NCBI RefSeq assembly: GCF_001629735.1
Contig: NZ_CP015224.1
Location: 3,286,001-3,350,000, forward strand
DNA: 64,000 nucleotides
DNA from: Lysinibacillus sphaericus
Lineage (GTDB): Bacteria; Bacillota; Bacilli; Bacillales_A; Planococcaceae
Direction: 5' to 3'
The position numbers and the translations under genes were made by a program. Every line of letters begins with the position of its first letter. Within the stretch, counting starts at the first letter, position 1. The notes beneath the pieces are model-generated. The model was not told the DNA's origin. It worked only from the letters and a program-made list of their open reading frames with translations, and searched no databases. Below, in pieces: positions 44,018 to 55,097 of the stretch.

Positions 44018-47000
44018 TTGAATAATAAACGAGAATTTGATTGTCCTACATCACAGTTTAATAAGCATTTTTCTAAACAAGAGAAGCTACTATCCAATCA
44101 TACACAGCTATTAAATGAAGAGGATACATTAGCTTATCAAACATTAAATCGCACTATGGCTGACTACGATAAAACTATCACAATACCAGAAGTATTTTAT
44201 CAAGTAGCACAGCAATTTGCAGACCGTATCGCTCTATCCTATGAAGATGGCAAGATGACCTATCGTCAGTTAAATGAACAGTCCAACCAAGTTGCACATA
44301 TGCTATTAGCCAATGGTCTTCAAAAAGGTGACTATGTGGCAATTATCATGGACCGTAGTAAGGAAACTATTATTAGTTTGTTAGGTGTGCTAAAAGCGGG
44401 TGGTGTTTATGTTCCTATCGATCCTAGTTATCCAAAAGAACGTTGCCAGTATTTGTTACATGATACAGGTGCACCATTTATCATTACGAAAAACGAATAT
44501 AGTGACTTACTGAATGACCTAATACATAATAAGTTCCAATCACACACAGTGCTAACAATCAATCAAATGGAGAGTGGCCTTTCAAAAGAGGATTTGCCAT
44601 GTAACCTACATCCATCCGATTTAGCCTATATTATTTATACATCTGGTTCTACTGGTAAACCTAAAGGTGTTTTGCTTAAACATACAGCCGTTATTAACCT
44701 AATTACAGATAATCAAAGAATTTACCATTCGACTGAAGAAGGTGTATTTTCTCAGTTTATTTCTTACAGTTTTGATCCCTCTGTGACAGAGACTTTTACC
44801 GCTTTCTTTTCTGGTGCAAGACTCCATATGCTCACAAGTATTGAGCGTCTTTCAATAGAAGCATTTGCTGATATGATTGCACGAGAGCGAGTAACAACAG
44901 CAACTGTACCAAACGCTTTCTTTACACAATTAGCCACACATTTACCTGTAGAGTATCGGGACAAGTTGATGACACTACAATATTTATCCGTCGGCGGCGA
45001 AGCTCTATTGCCTGCCATTGTTCAAAAATGGCAAGAAAAGTTCGGATATTCTACAGAAATTATAAATGTTTATGGACCAACTGAATGTACAGTGTTAACT
45101 TCCTACTTTAAGATAAAAAGTCAGCTTACAGACATGCAATCTAGTATTCCTATCGGCAAACCGATTGCCAATTATGAGATGTATGTGGTGAATGAGGATG
45201 AACAGCTTTGCCCAGTTCATGTAACAGGCGAACTATGTATTGCTGGGGTTGGCTTGGCAGCAGGATATTTACATCAGCCTGAAAAAACAGCCGAGGTCTT
45301 TGTCCCGCATCTGTTTAAACCAGATCAAAAAATGTATCGCACAGGTGATTTAGTGCGCCTTTTACCTAATGGTGTCATTGAATTTGTTGGACGGAAGGAT
45401 TCGCAAATTAAAGTAAGAGGCTTCCGTATTGAGCTTGGAGAAATTGAGACAGTATTAAGCAATTACCCTACCATTCAGGAATCTGTAGTGATAGCTAAGA
45501 AAATGTCTGATGGTCAGAACCATTTATTTGCTTATTATACGGTGGCAAGTGGTATTCAGCTAGAGGAACGCAATTTAAGAGACTATTTACACAATCTTTT
45601 ACCAGATTATATGGTGCCTGAACGATTCATCGAATTACTAGAAATGCCATTATCCCCTACTGGCAAAATTGATCGCACGCAGTTGGCCTCAATGGATACA
45701 CATTTATCACGGAGTAATTTATACGTTGCCCCTGAAAATGATACGCAGCATTTACTAGCAAATGCATGGGAGTATGTACTTAACGTCAGCCCAATAGGTA
45801 TTCATGATAACTTCTTTCACATTGGCGGACATTCATTAAAAGTACTTGAAATTCTTGTACAAGTGAAGAAGCATATACCATTCCTAAAGATTCAGGATTT
45901 TTTCCAATATCAAACGATTGCTGAATTAGATCAATATATTTGCAACCATCAGCCTGAAGATTTAGACGTGCAAACGCAACCTACTAACCTTGTTTATAAG
46001 GATTTAATGGAGCCTGGTCCGCTACCAATCTCACCAATAGTGAAGCCATTACCGATGACTACGGTTTTATTAACAGGTGCGACAGGTTATTTAGGAAGCC
46101 ACGTGCTATATGAGCTACTAGTCTCAACAAAAGCGCACATCTATTGTCTTATTCGACCAAGTGAAAAGAGCACTTTAGAGGATAAGCTAATGGAAAGTAT
46201 GCAATTTTACTTTGGACATAACATTGGTAGACATATGCAGAATCGAGTAACTATCATTAAAGGCGATTTAGGAAAGAAAAAACTTCATCTAACTAGTGAA
46301 GATGAACAGACACTAATAGATGAAATCGATGCCATCATCCACTGTGGAGCTGATGTACGTCACTTCGGAGCGACTGAGCATTTTAATAATGTCAATGTAA
46401 ATGGGACACGTTATTTACTTGAATTGGCAGAGCGTAAACCTGGTATTCATTTTCATTATGTATCAACAATCGGTATTCCAGAGGAGCTCGCTGCCATTCA
46501 ATGGGGGGCAGAAGAGGCTAATGGTGATTTCAACTACGATACGAAGCTTCATAATGTCTATACACAAAGTAAGCTGGAAGCAGAAAATCTCGTAAGAAAT
46601 GCAGTACATGATATGATTCCTATTTCAATCTATCGAGTAGGTAATTTGAGTTGTCATTCTGAAACAGGAAAATTCCAACGTAATATCGATGATAACGCCT
46701 TTTACCGTATGATTAAAGCTATGCTTTATTTAGGTAAAACACCTTCTGTACAATGGCATGTAGACTTTACACCAATTAATTATGCTAGCCAAGCATTAGT
46801 ATGTCTAGCTAATCAGCCAGCATCAAATGGTCATGTCTTCCATTTATGTAACCCTGTATCGCTTACTTATTTAGAATTAATCGACATGCTGAAGGAATTT
46901 GGCTATGATTTACAAGTTATGTCAAAGCAAGAGTATACAAATTGGCTATTACATGATGATCATTCTATAGAGGTACAGGAATATTTAGCATTAGCTATTG

Positions 47001-47185
47001 CACAGCTAGAAGGTGATGGAGCTAGTGACTCACCATTTATCTTTAACTGTAAAAAAACGATTGAATTTCTAGCCAATGCAAGAATTGAATGTGCTGCACC
47101 AAATACAGCATTTATTCACCAAATGATTGAATACGGGATAGAAACTGGCTACTTTCCTGAGCCTACGCAAGTCAATATACGATGA
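44018..47185 (+). CDS. Single-module NRPS: adenylation, carrier and thioester reductase (A-T-R)
   Basis: The 1055-residue protein has an adenylation domain (about 50-555) with core motifs LAYIIYTSGSTGKPKGV, NVYGPTECT and YRTGDL, a carrier domain with the GGHSL attachment Ser606, and a C-terminal reductase (about 680-1040) of the extended SDR type with TGATGYLGS and the catalytic YTQSK (Tyr about 848). It should activate one amino or carboxylic acid, load it as a thioester and release it reductively as an aldehyde or alcohol, in the manner of Lys2 or carboxylic acid reductases. There is no condensation domain. By hand alignment to GrsA the pocket begins Asp-Pro, which recalls Lys2, but I cannot name the substrate. 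TTG 44018 follows AGGGG. The PPTase gene overlaps by 4 nt. Confidence 0.88.
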   Translation: MNNKREFDCPTSQFNKHFSKQEKLLSNHTQLLNEEDTLAYQTLNRTMADYDKTITIPEVFYQVAQQFADRIALSYEDGKMTYRQLNEQSNQVAHMLLANGLQKGDYVAIIMDRSKETIISLLGVLKAGGVYVPIDPSYPKERCQYLLHDTGAPFIITKNEYSDLLNDLIHNKFQSHTVLTINQMESGLSKEDLPCNLHPSDLAYIIYTSGSTGKPKGVLLKHTAVINLITDNQRIYHSTEEGVFSQFISYSFDPSVTETFTAFFSGARLHMLTSIERLSIEAFADMIARERVTTATVPNAFFTQLATHLPVEYRDKLMTLQYLSVGGEALLPAIVQKWQEKFGYSTEIINVYGPTECTVLTSYFKIKSQLTDMQSSIPIGKPIANYEMYVVNEDEQLCPVHVTGELCIAGVGLAAGYLHQPEKTAEVFVPHLFKPDQKMYRTGDLVRLLPNGVIEFVGRKDSQIKVRGFRIELGEIETVLSNYPTIQESVVIAKKMSDGQNHLFAYYTVASGIQLEERNLRDYLHNLLPDYMVPERFIELLEMPLSPTGKIDRTQLASMDTHLSRSNLYVAPENDTQHLLANAWEYVLNVSPIGIHDNFFHIGGHSLKVLEILVQVKKHIPFLKIQDFFQYQTIAELDQYICNHQPEDLDVQTQPTNLVYKDLMEPGPLPISPIVKPLPMTTVLLTGATGYLGSHVLYELLVSTKAHIYCLIRPSEKSTLEDKLMESMQFYFGHNIGRHMQNRVTIIKGDLGKKKLHLTSEDEQTLIDEIDAIIHCGADVRHFGATEHFNNVNVNGTRYLLELAERKPGIHFHYVSTIGIPEELAAIQWGAEEANGDFNYDTKLHNVYTQSKLEAENLVRNAVHDMIPISIYRVGNLSCHSETGKFQRNIDDNAFYRMIKAMLYLGKTPSVQWHVDFTPINYASQALVCLANQPASNGHVFHLCNPVSLTYLELIDMLKEFGYDLQVMSKQEYTNWLLHDDHSIEVQEYLALAIAQLEGDGASDSPFIFNCKKTIEFLANARIECAAPNTAFIHQMIEYGIETGYFPEPTQVNIR

Positions 47186-47838
47186 GCACAAATGATATAC
47201 AGCTTTTTGCACTACCATTAGGGGAACCGTTAACTTCAGCAGAATGGAATGTATTTCATAATGTACTCCCTTCTCATGTTCAAAGAAATATCCAGCAGTA
47301 CAAGCAGTGGCAGGACCGTCAAAGAGCCTTGCTAGGTAACACGCTTATTAGGTGGGTGCTCCTCCCATTCATGGATAAGACCACATTCCAAATAACTCAA
47401 GACATATATGGTCGTCCAAATGTAGCGAGTCATCAGCACTGGAAAGGCGATTTTAATCTCTCTCACTCTGGTGATTGGATTGTCCTGGCCCTAACAACAA
47501 ACGGGCGAGTAGGAATTGATGTTGAAGAAATAAAGCCAGTGAATAAAGATATTATGCACTTTGCATTATCTAAACAAGAGTTCCACATGGCTCTTCATCA
47601 ACCTCTACATGTTTTTTATGAGCTTTGGACTTTAAAGGAGGCTCTTTTTAAAACAGGCTTATTCCCTCACCTATCACCTCACATGCTTGATACTATCGAT
47701 ATAAAAAAAACAAGAGCGGATCTTTCAACGCAATTACATTATCTCGATCAACGTCATCCTGTAACCATTTGCTGGAACAATGGCTCTACCCATGTAAAAA
47801 TAACAACATTAAATAAACATCAGCTTCTACAGTCATAA
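47182..47838 (+). CDS. Sfp-type 4'-phosphopantetheinyl transferase
   Basis: This 218-residue enzyme should transfer the phosphopantetheine arm of CoA to Ser606 of the adjacent A-T-R protein. The family blocks FNLSHSGDWIVLAL, GIDVEEIKP (Mg2+ ligands) and WTLKEALFKTG are all present. ATGA overlap with the NRPS stop makes synthesis coupled. The length agrees with Sfp (about 224). A terminator follows at 47844. Confidence 0.93.
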   Translation: MSTNDIQLFALPLGEPLTSAEWNVFHNVLPSHVQRNIQQYKQWQDRQRALLGNTLIRWVLLPFMDKTTFQITQDIYGRPNVASHQHWKGDFNLSHSGDWIVLALTTNGRVGIDVEEIKPVNKDIMHFALSKQEFHMALHQPLHVFYELWTLKEALFKTGLFPHLSPHMLDTIDIKKTRADLSTQLHYLDQRHPVTICWNNGSTHVKITTLNKHQLLQS

Positions 47839-47843
47839 AACAA

Positions 47844-47877
47844 GGAGGAGAAAACTATCATTTCTCCTCCCTTTTTT
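47844..47877 (+). terminator. Terminator of the NRPS-PPTase unit
   Basis: GGAGGAGAAA pairs with TTTCTCCTCC around a short loop and is followed by CTTTTTT on the plus strand. Confidence 0.9.
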
Positions 47878-47888
47878 ATGAATAGAAA

Positions 47889-47929
47889 AGCTGCCCATTG
47901 TGTCTGTTTTATAAACCGTCTGGGCAGCT
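47889..47929 (-). terminator. Terminator of the siderophore-type ABC operon
   Basis: AGCTGCCCA/TGGGCAGCT (9 bp) encloses a long loop and is followed by TTTTC on the minus strand, 8 nt past the binding-protein stop. Confidence 0.8.
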
Positions 47930-47937
47930 CCAATATA

Positions 47938-48948
47938 TTATTTAAATAAATCTGGATACATTTCTTTCGCTAAGGCTTCCATACCATCTATTGTATTATA
48001 GCCATAACCAAACATATAATTGTAATCCACAATATAAATTTGTTTGTTTTTAATAGCCTTCATGCTTGAAAGCTTAGGGTTAGCATAGATTTCTTCACGA
48101 ACTTTTGTCAGATCAGACCCATCCCAGTTTGGAAGAATTAACACATCTGGATCTGATGCAATTAATGTTTCTACACTAACATCTCCTGTTTCATCTTTGA
48201 AAATATTATCTAACTTCACCATTTTGAATGCGTCGTTAAAAAATGTTTCATCGTGCGCGGGGTATACAAAAAGTTCTTTAGGATCATTTGTATGTAAATA
48301 AGCAAATGACTTTTCTTCTTTAATACTTTCTAATTTTGAAGTAATGTCTTGTTGTCGATCTTTTAATTCTTTAATGAAGCTAGTGGCCTTGTCTTGAACA
48401 TTGAAAATTTCACCGATATTTTCGATATCTTTATAAATAGAATCATATGTACCACCTGTAATGGATGATTCTAATACAAATGTTTTAATGCCCATGTCGT
48501 TTAGTGAGTCTACTGTGCCTACCCCCCATTCAGCATTATCAAATAAGCCACCACGACCAAATACTAAATCTGGATTAGTTCCTAATGTTACCTCTTTCCC
48601 TACATATTCATCACTTAATATATTTAACTTTGAATATGCCTCTTCTACAGATTTATCTACAGCACCAAAGTTTGCACCAACACCAACGATTTTATCCCCT
48701 AGTCCTAAATGCAATAGTAGTTCCGCTGCTGGGCGTGTATTTGCCATAATTTTTTCAGGTGCTTTATCGAATACTTGATCTTTCTTCTCCCATGTCGAAC
48801 CACCTTCAGCCTTTGTAAAGTTTTCGATAGTTAATGGATAATGCTCTTTTGTTTGTGCTTCTTCTGAAGTATTTTTGGTAGTATTACCGCAAGCTGTTAA
48901 CGTTAATACAGCGGCTAAACCAATTCCTAATAATAATTTTTTCTTCAT
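47938..48948 (-). CDS. Iron-siderophore-type ABC transporter substrate-binding lipoprotein
   Basis: The 336-residue precursor has a lipobox (TLTAC, Cys near 20) and a FecB/periplasmic-binding-protein-2 fold: ADLLLHLGLGDKIVGV-like segment (here AELLLHLGLGDKIVGVG), NPDLVFGRGG, and ASDPDVLILPNWDGSD. It would capture a ferric siderophore or haem-like ligand outside the membrane. The frame extends up to 48978, but ATG 48948 follows AGGAGGAG and starts the signal sequence. It is last in the operon permease-ATPase-binding protein, controlled by a Fur box at 50841. The exact ligand is unknown. Confidence 0.88.
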   Translation of the reverse strand: MKKKLLLGIGLAAVLTLTACGNTTKNTSEEAQTKEHYPLTIENFTKAEGGSTWEKKDQVFDKAPEKIMANTRPAAELLLHLGLGDKIVGVGANFGAVDKSVEEAYSKLNILSDEYVGKEVTLGTNPDLVFGRGGLFDNAEWGVGTVDSLNDMGIKTFVLESSITGGTYDSIYKDIENIGEIFNVQDKATSFIKELKDRQQDITSKLESIKEEKSFAYLHTNDPKELFVYPAHDETFFNDAFKMVKLDNIFKDETGDVSVETLIASDPDVLILPNWDGSDLTKVREEIYANPKLSSMKAIKNKQIYIVDYNYMFGYGYNTIDGMEALAKEMYPDLFK

Positions 48949-48961
48949 ATTGTTGCTCCTC

Positions 48962-49723
48962 CTATAGTCCATATGCAAAGCCTAATCCATTCGTCACTGG
49001 ATTAGTAAACGTTTGACACTTGATATGATATAAAGCTTCTATAATCTCGGGTGTTAAAACTTGCTCCGGGGTACCATGCGCATAAATCTCACCATCTTTT
49101 ACTGCGTAAAGATAATCACAGTAATGTGCAGCCATTTCTAAATCATGCAGTGCTGCTAACACACCAATATTTAAGCTTCTCACACAAGATAGTATTTCAA
49201 TTTGATAGCGTATATCTAAATGGTTCGTTGGTTCATCTAAAATCATAAATTTAGGTTGCTGGGCGATTGTTCTCGCTAAAATAACCCGTTGTTTTTCCCC
49301 ACCAGATAATGATAGGAAACTACGACCCTTGTAAGCTTGTAAATTTGTCCGTGTTAAAGCCTCTTCGACAATGTCAAAATCTTTTTGGTTATCGGACTCT
49401 AACATTTTCTTATGAGGTGTTCTGCCTAACATCACCATTTGCTGTACCGTTAAATCAAAGTGCATTTCATTGAATTGCCCCACTACACCTAAATGCTGTG
49501 AAATCTTTTTTTCTGGGCTTTTCAAAACGTCTAAATCATCTAAAAAGACCATCCCTTTTTGTGGTACTAAGCTTTTATAAATACTTTTCAATAAAGTTGA
49601 CTTTCCGCATCCATTTGGTCCGATTAAGCCCACAAATTGCTGCTTGTTTACATGAATCGATATGTTTTTTACAATTTCCTTCTTTCCAATCTTTACTTCT
49701 ATTTCCTTCGCTACTAATTCCAT
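48962..49723 (-). CDS. Siderophore-type ABC transporter ATP-binding protein (FecE/FhuC-like)
   Basis: The 253-residue ATPase has Walker A GLIGPNGCGKST, signature SLSGGEKQR and Walker B FMILDEPTNHLD. It is closely similar in layout to the BtuD-like ATPase at 17751 but belongs to a separate operon with a Fur box. Its gene lies 4 nt after the permease stop and is followed 13 nt later by the binding-protein start. Confidence 0.92.
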   Translation of the reverse strand: MELVAKEIEVKIGKKEIVKNISIHVNKQQFVGLIGPNGCGKSTLLKSIYKSLVPQKGMVFLDDLDVLKSPEKKISQHLGVVGQFNEMHFDLTVQQMVMLGRTPHKKMLESDNQKDFDIVEEALTRTNLQAYKGRSFLSLSGGEKQRVILARTIAQQPKFMILDEPTNHLDIRYQIEILSCVRSLNIGVLAALHDLEMAAHYCDYLYAVKDGEIYAHGTPEQVLTPEIIEALYHIKCQTFTNPVTNGLGFAYGL

Positions 49724-49727
49724 TGTT

Positions 49728-50807
49728 CTACCCTCCGAAGTTGTAACCTTTTTTTACAATCATATAGATGAATAATGGTGATCCAATGACAGAAGTAATG
49801 ATGCCAATCGGTAGTTCTACATTCTCGATTAATGTTCGAGATAAAATATCTGCCCATATCATGAAAAGTCCTCCTAAGAGTAACGTTCCTAACATTAATC
49901 GTTTATGATCTGCTCCAAAAATCCCTCTCGTAATATGCGGAATAATTAAGCCGACAAAACCAATCATACCTGCATAAGCAACCATCGTTCCTGTTATTAG
50001 TGATGTGAGAATCATATACAATTTACGATAAACACTTAAATTGATACCTAATGTAATTGCAGATTCATCTCCAAGTAGCATCGTATTAAGCACACGATGT
50101 TGAAAAAGAAATAACGCAGCTCCTAATACAATGACGATTGCTAAAATCGGTGTTTTATCCCAGCTTGCAGAGGCTAAACTTCCCATAGACCAAAAAGTAA
50201 CAGTTTTTATGCCCTCAGCATTATTGGCAAAAAAGATAATAAGACTTGAAAAGGAGCTACATAATGCACCTATGACAACACCAGATAAAACAAGTTTTAC
50301 CGATGTTGCTTTACCACCTATACTAGATAAAATAAGCACTGCCATAGAAGTAAGCATAGCTCCAGCAAATGCACCAAAGGCTACACCAAATTGTGCCAGT
50401 AATGCACTACTCCCAAAACCAACGAGAATGGCAAAAGTTGCACCTAAGGATGCACCTGAAGAAATGCCAAGTATGTATGGATCAGCAAGAGGGTTTTGTA
50501 CAACTGCTTGCATCACAGCCCCACATAAAGCAAGTCCAATACCGATGAGCAATGCAAAAATAACACGCGGCATTCTGACCTGTAAAATAATATTCAGATA
50601 GGATTCACTATCCACACTATCAAGTGTGCCAAACCTCCCATTAGATACAGCATGCAACAAGATATCCATTGATTGCTTGAAGGGTATACTGACCTGCCCA
50701 ATTGATACAGAAAAAATGGCAGATATTACAATGGAGGCAATTAATAGTAAAACTATGACATAATATATATTGCCCATCCCTATTCTGTTAGCTTCCTGTT
50801 TATCCAA
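49728..50807 (-). CDS. Siderophore-type ABC transporter permease (FecCD family)
   Basis: The 359-residue permease has about ten membrane helices and FecCD motifs RMPRVIFALLIGIGLALCGAV (first half RMPRVIFALLIG), NPLADPYILGISSGASLGA and GFVGLIIPHITRG. The open frame extends to 50834, close to the Fur box, but a TTG at 50807 preceded by AGAGGTG is the likely start. It is the first gene of the iron-regulated operon. Confidence 0.9.
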   Translation of the reverse strand: MDKQEANRIGMGNIYYVIVLLLIASIVISAIFSVSIGQVSIPFKQSMDILLHAVSNGRFGTLDSVDSESYLNIILQVRMPRVIFALLIGIGLALCGAVMQAVVQNPLADPYILGISSGASLGATFAILVGFGSSALLAQFGVAFGAFAGAMLTSMAVLILSSIGGKATSVKLVLSGVVIGALCSSFSSLIIFFANNAEGIKTVTFWSMGSLASASWDKTPILAIVIVLGAALFLFQHRVLNTMLLGDESAITLGINLSVYRKLYMILTSLITGTMVAYAGMIGFVGLIIPHITRGIFGADHKRLMLGTLLLGGLFMIWADILSRTLIENVELPIGIITSVIGSPLFIYMIVKKGYNFGG

Positions 50808-50840
50808 AATGTCACCTCTATCTATCAAAATCACTATCGT

Positions 50841-50861
50841 TGATAACGATTATCATTATCA
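50841..50861. promoter_or_regulatory. Fur box
   Basis: On the minus strand the core GATAATGATAATCGTTATC differs at one position from the classic 19-bp Fur consensus GATAATGATAATCATTATC. It lies 34 bp upstream of the permease start, so the operon should be repressed by Fur when iron is sufficient. Confidence 0.92.
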
Positions 50862-50937
50862 ATTTGTATTGTAAGTGATATCTTATAGAAAAACAACAGG
50901 AAAAAATTTTTAATTTGAATTTCGTATCCATAACAAA

Positions 50938-50973
50938 AAACCAGCTCTCAATTTTATAACTGAGAACTGGTTT
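50938..50973 (-). terminator. Terminator of groESL
   Basis: AAACCAG-C-TCTCA pairs with TGAGA-A-CTGGTTT and is followed by a T run on the minus strand, about 40 nt past the groEL stop. Confidence 0.85.
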
Positions 50974-51013
50974 CTTTTATAAGTTTATTACTCAAATCGC
51001 ATTTAGCGTTCGA

Positions 51014-52654
<1,641 letters not shown>

Positions 52655-52750
52655 TTACCCTCCTGAAATGGAATATTCGTTAAGCTTCTTCAATATATTT
52701 ATATCAATTTCATCTTATTGTCACTTTTCGTTCAAGAAACAATAAGCATT

Positions 52751-52767
52751 CACCTTCATTGAAGGTG
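52751..52767. other. Short hairpin in the groES-groEL gap
   Basis: CACCTTC-ATT-GAAGGTG is a perfect 7-bp stem with a 3-nt loop between the two genes, without a following T run. It could mark a processing or stability site within the dicistronic mRNA. Confidence 0.5.
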
Positions 52768-52776
52768 CATTAAAAA

Positions 52777-53061
52777 TTATCCAATAATTGCGAGAATATC
52801 GCTTTCACGTAAAATTAGGTATTCATTACCTTCATATTTAACTTCTGTACCAGCGTACTTAGAGAAAATAATGTGGTCGTCAACTTTAACGTCAAGCTCT
52901 ACACGTTGTCCGTTCTCTAAAACACGACCTGTCCCAACTGCTACAACTTTACCTTCTTGTGGTTTTTCTTTTGCAGAGTCAGGTAGTACAATACCGAATG
53001 CAGATTTTTCCTCTACCTCGATTAGTTCAATTACAATACGATCTCCTAGTGGTCTTAACAA
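52777..53061 (-). CDS. groES: Co-chaperonin GroES
   Basis: The 94-residue lid of GroEL begins [18 protein letters not shown], contains the mobile loop around [19 protein letters not shown], and ends [14 protein letters not shown]. The frame opens at 53106, overlapping the CIRCE region; the TTG at 53061 with GGAGG 9 nt before it gives the usual 94-residue protein. It is first in the groES-groEL operon. Confidence 0.97.
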   Translation of the reverse strand: MLRPLGDRIVIELIEVEEKSAFGIVLPDSAKEKPQEGKVVAVGTGRVLENGQRVELDVKVDDHIIFSKYAGTEVKYEGNEYLILRESDILAIIG

Positions 53062-53099
53062 GTGAAACAACCTCCTAATAATAATAATTGTTGAATTTA

Positions 53100-53126
53100 T
53101 TAGCACTCTATATCATCGAGTGCTAA
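53100..53126. promoter_or_regulatory. CIRCE element (HrcA operator)
   Basis: TTAGCACTC-N9-GAGTGCTAA is the complete CIRCE inverted repeat, 38 bp upstream of groES. It is the operator of the heat-shock repressor HrcA. Confidence 0.98.
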
Positions 53127-53229
53127 CACAATTATTATGATAATCAATCACACTTTTTTTTGCAAGTCAGAACTTCGAAAAATTTTGTTTTCTTTCCATA
53201 TTCATCTACAATAGAAAGGAAGCCTATGA

Positions 53230-53994
53230 ATGGAAAGGATTTTGACTGTGACTAATTCTCCAAAAGTAACAAAACATAAAAAAACCGCTCTATATGTTTT
53301 ACTGATTTATATCCTTATGCAAATCTCAAGTAGATGGTTGCTCTTACCGTTTCACAAGCTCGTTATGAAGATGACCGACCTAACTTCTGAGCAAGCAGCG
53401 CCTATAACTCAAGGCTGGTATATTGCGCTTAGCTTTGCAATTGCGCTCATTTTAAGTTTAATCTTAACATCTCGTGATAAAACCTTTTGGAACGTTTATC
53501 AAGGAAAAAAAGAAACGATACCGCTCACAATTATTTGGGGTATTCTTGGCTTCATCCTTGTATTTTTTGGTCAAATGATTGGAGCAGCTATTGAAATGGC
53601 CGTTTTTGGTATCGAAGGAGGTTCCCAAAATACCGCAGATATTGTCGCTATAGCTAAAGGAGCTCCTATTGCCATATTAGCGATTGTTGTATTCGGTCCC
53701 ATTTTAGAAGAGTTCGTCTTCCGTAGAGTTATATTTGGATCACTTGTCCAAACAACAAACTTCTGGGTGGCGGCAATAGTAAGTGCTATATTCTTTGCGA
53801 TTATACACTTCGACTTCTCTCATATTTTACTTTATACAATTTGTGGTTTAATCTTTGCCTTTTTATATCACAAAACAAAACGTATTTGGACTTCTATTAT
53901 TGCACACGTCATGTTGAATGGATTTGTGACACTTGTACAATTCTATGCAGAACCATTGCAAAAGTTTCTTCAAGAACTAGAAAAAATGCAATAA
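53230..53994 (+). CDS. ydiL: CPBP-family intramembrane metalloprotease (YdiL-like)
   Basis: The 254-residue membrane protein has about six helices and the CPBP/Abi motifs: EEFVFRRVIF (EExxxR), FFAIIHFDFSHIL (FxxxH) and a later His in IIAHVMLN. These proteases (prenyl-protein CAAX-protease-like) cut within the membrane. B. subtilis ydiL lies at the same place next to groES, supporting orthology. Two starts are possible: ATG 53230 with AAAGGAAG, or GTG 53248 with AAAGGA; I list the first. The gene is divergent from groESL. Confidence 0.85.
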   Translation: MERILTVTNSPKVTKHKKTALYVLLIYILMQISSRWLLLPFHKLVMKMTDLTSEQAAPITQGWYIALSFAIALILSLILTSRDKTFWNVYQGKKETIPLTIIWGILGFILVFFGQMIGAAIEMAVFGIEGGSQNTADIVAIAKGAPIAILAIVVFGPILEEFVFRRVIFGSLVQTTNFWVAAIVSAIFFAIIHFDFSHILLYTICGLIFAFLYHKTKRIWTSIIAHVMLNGFVTLVQFYAEPLQKFLQELEKMQ

Positions 53995-54030
53995 TTTTTT
54001 TAAAAGCTATATAAAGTTGCCAAAAATACA

Positions 54031-54064
54031 AAAGCTCGGTGCCTTCATGAGGCCACCGAGCTTT
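54031..54064. terminator. Bidirectional terminator between ydiL and tatC
   Basis: AAAGCTCGGTG/CACCGAGCTTT (11 bp) with extra GCC/GGC pairing lies between convergent genes. Confidence 0.85.
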
Positions 54065-54069
54065 AACTA

Positions 54070-54894
54070 TTACTGATTATTCAATTCTTCTATTTGTCGT
54101 CGTTGCTGTTCCAATGCCTCTTCAATCTGGCGCTTTTGTTCAGCTTCCTGCTCTTCTTTTAATCGAATTTCCTCTGATTTTAGATATTTTCTATAACCAA
54201 CCCGAGATATCATAATACTAATTTCATACAGGATAAACAGTGGTACTGATACCATTAAGTGAGACGCCAATTCAGGCGGCGCAATGAGAGCAGCACATAC
54301 AAATAAACCAAAATATGAATATTTACGAATACGAATTAATAGATCTGGACTTAATATTCCAATCCGTGAAAAGAATAATACTACAATAGGTAATTGGAAT
54401 AGAAAACCGAATGGTATTGTGAGTTTAAATAAAAATGTAAAATACTCATGTATACCAATTGTTTGCTGAATATCTAAATCATTTGATAAATTCATCATGA
54501 ATTTGATGACATACGGGAATAGTAAAAAGTATGAAAATGATAACCCTGCGATAAACAATAAAAAAGAATATGGTATATAGCTTAAGGTTGCTCTTCGCTC
54601 TACTTCCCTTAACCCTGGACTAATAAACGACCACAATTGATACATTAAAACTGGCGATGAAAGAATAAATGCAATTAAAAAAACAACTTGAATATAAATG
54701 GCTAGTGGTGTTACTACGTCAAATGCATGGAGCTCGATATTATATTTTGCTCCTGTAGTTTGAAGATATTTAACAAGTGGCTTTGCGACAAAAAAGGCGC
54801 CAGCCATAGCGAGAACAAAGAAAACGGCAACAATGAACAGCCGTTTTCTTAATTCTTCTATATGCTCAATGACAGTTAGATCTTTTGGATTCAT
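54070..54894 (-). CDS. tatC: Twin-arginine translocase subunit TatC
   Basis: TatC binds twin-arginine signal peptides and forms the Tat export site with TatA. The 274-residue protein starts with the family IEHIEELRKRLF segment, has six membrane helices and the conserved FISPGLREVERR loop. It has a charged C-terminal tail of about 45 residues (Glu/Gln/Lys/Arg-rich coiled coil, EEQEAEQKRQIEEALEQQ) that is longer than in typical TatC. It lies 17 nt downstream of tatA in a minimal TatA-TatC unit, as in bacilli. Confidence 0.95.
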   Translation of the reverse strand: MNPKDLTVIEHIEELRKRLFIVAVFFVLAMAGAFFVAKPLVKYLQTTGAKYNIELHAFDVVTPLAIYIQVVFLIAFILSSPVLMYQLWSFISPGLREVERRATLSYIPYSFLLFIAGLSFSYFLLFPYVIKFMMNLSNDLDIQQTIGIHEYFTFLFKLTIPFGFLFQLPIVVLFFSRIGILSPDLLIRIRKYSYFGLFVCAALIAPPELASHLMVSVPLFILYEISIMISRVGYRKYLKSEEIRLKEEQEAEQKRQIEEALEQQRRQIEELNNQ

Positions 54895-54911
54895 TCCTCA
54901 AACATCCTAAC

Positions 54912-55097
54912 TTACTTATCTAGTTCTTTCTTTTTCTTGTCATCATCATCTTCGTCGGCTAAACCTTTAGTAGCATTTTTGAATTCACGTAGTGTTGAAC
55001 CAAATGCTTTACCAAGCTCTGGTAACTTTTTAGGACCAAAAATTAGTAACGCGACAATTCCGATAATAATGAGGCTCATAGGACCAATACCACCCAT
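54912..55097 (-). CDS. tatA: Twin-arginine translocase subunit TatA
   Basis: The 61-residue protein has the single N-terminal helix (MSLIIIGIVALLIFG), the FGPKKLPELGKAFG hinge, an amphipathic helix and an acidic/basic tail (DEDDDDKKKKE). ATG 55097 is 8 nt from AGGAGG; the GTG three codons upstream lies inside that site and is rejected. It forms a TatA-TatC pair with the next gene. Confidence 0.94.
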   Translation of the reverse strand: MGGIGPMSLIIIGIVALLIFGPKKLPELGKAFGSTLREFKNATKGLADEDDDDKKKKELDK

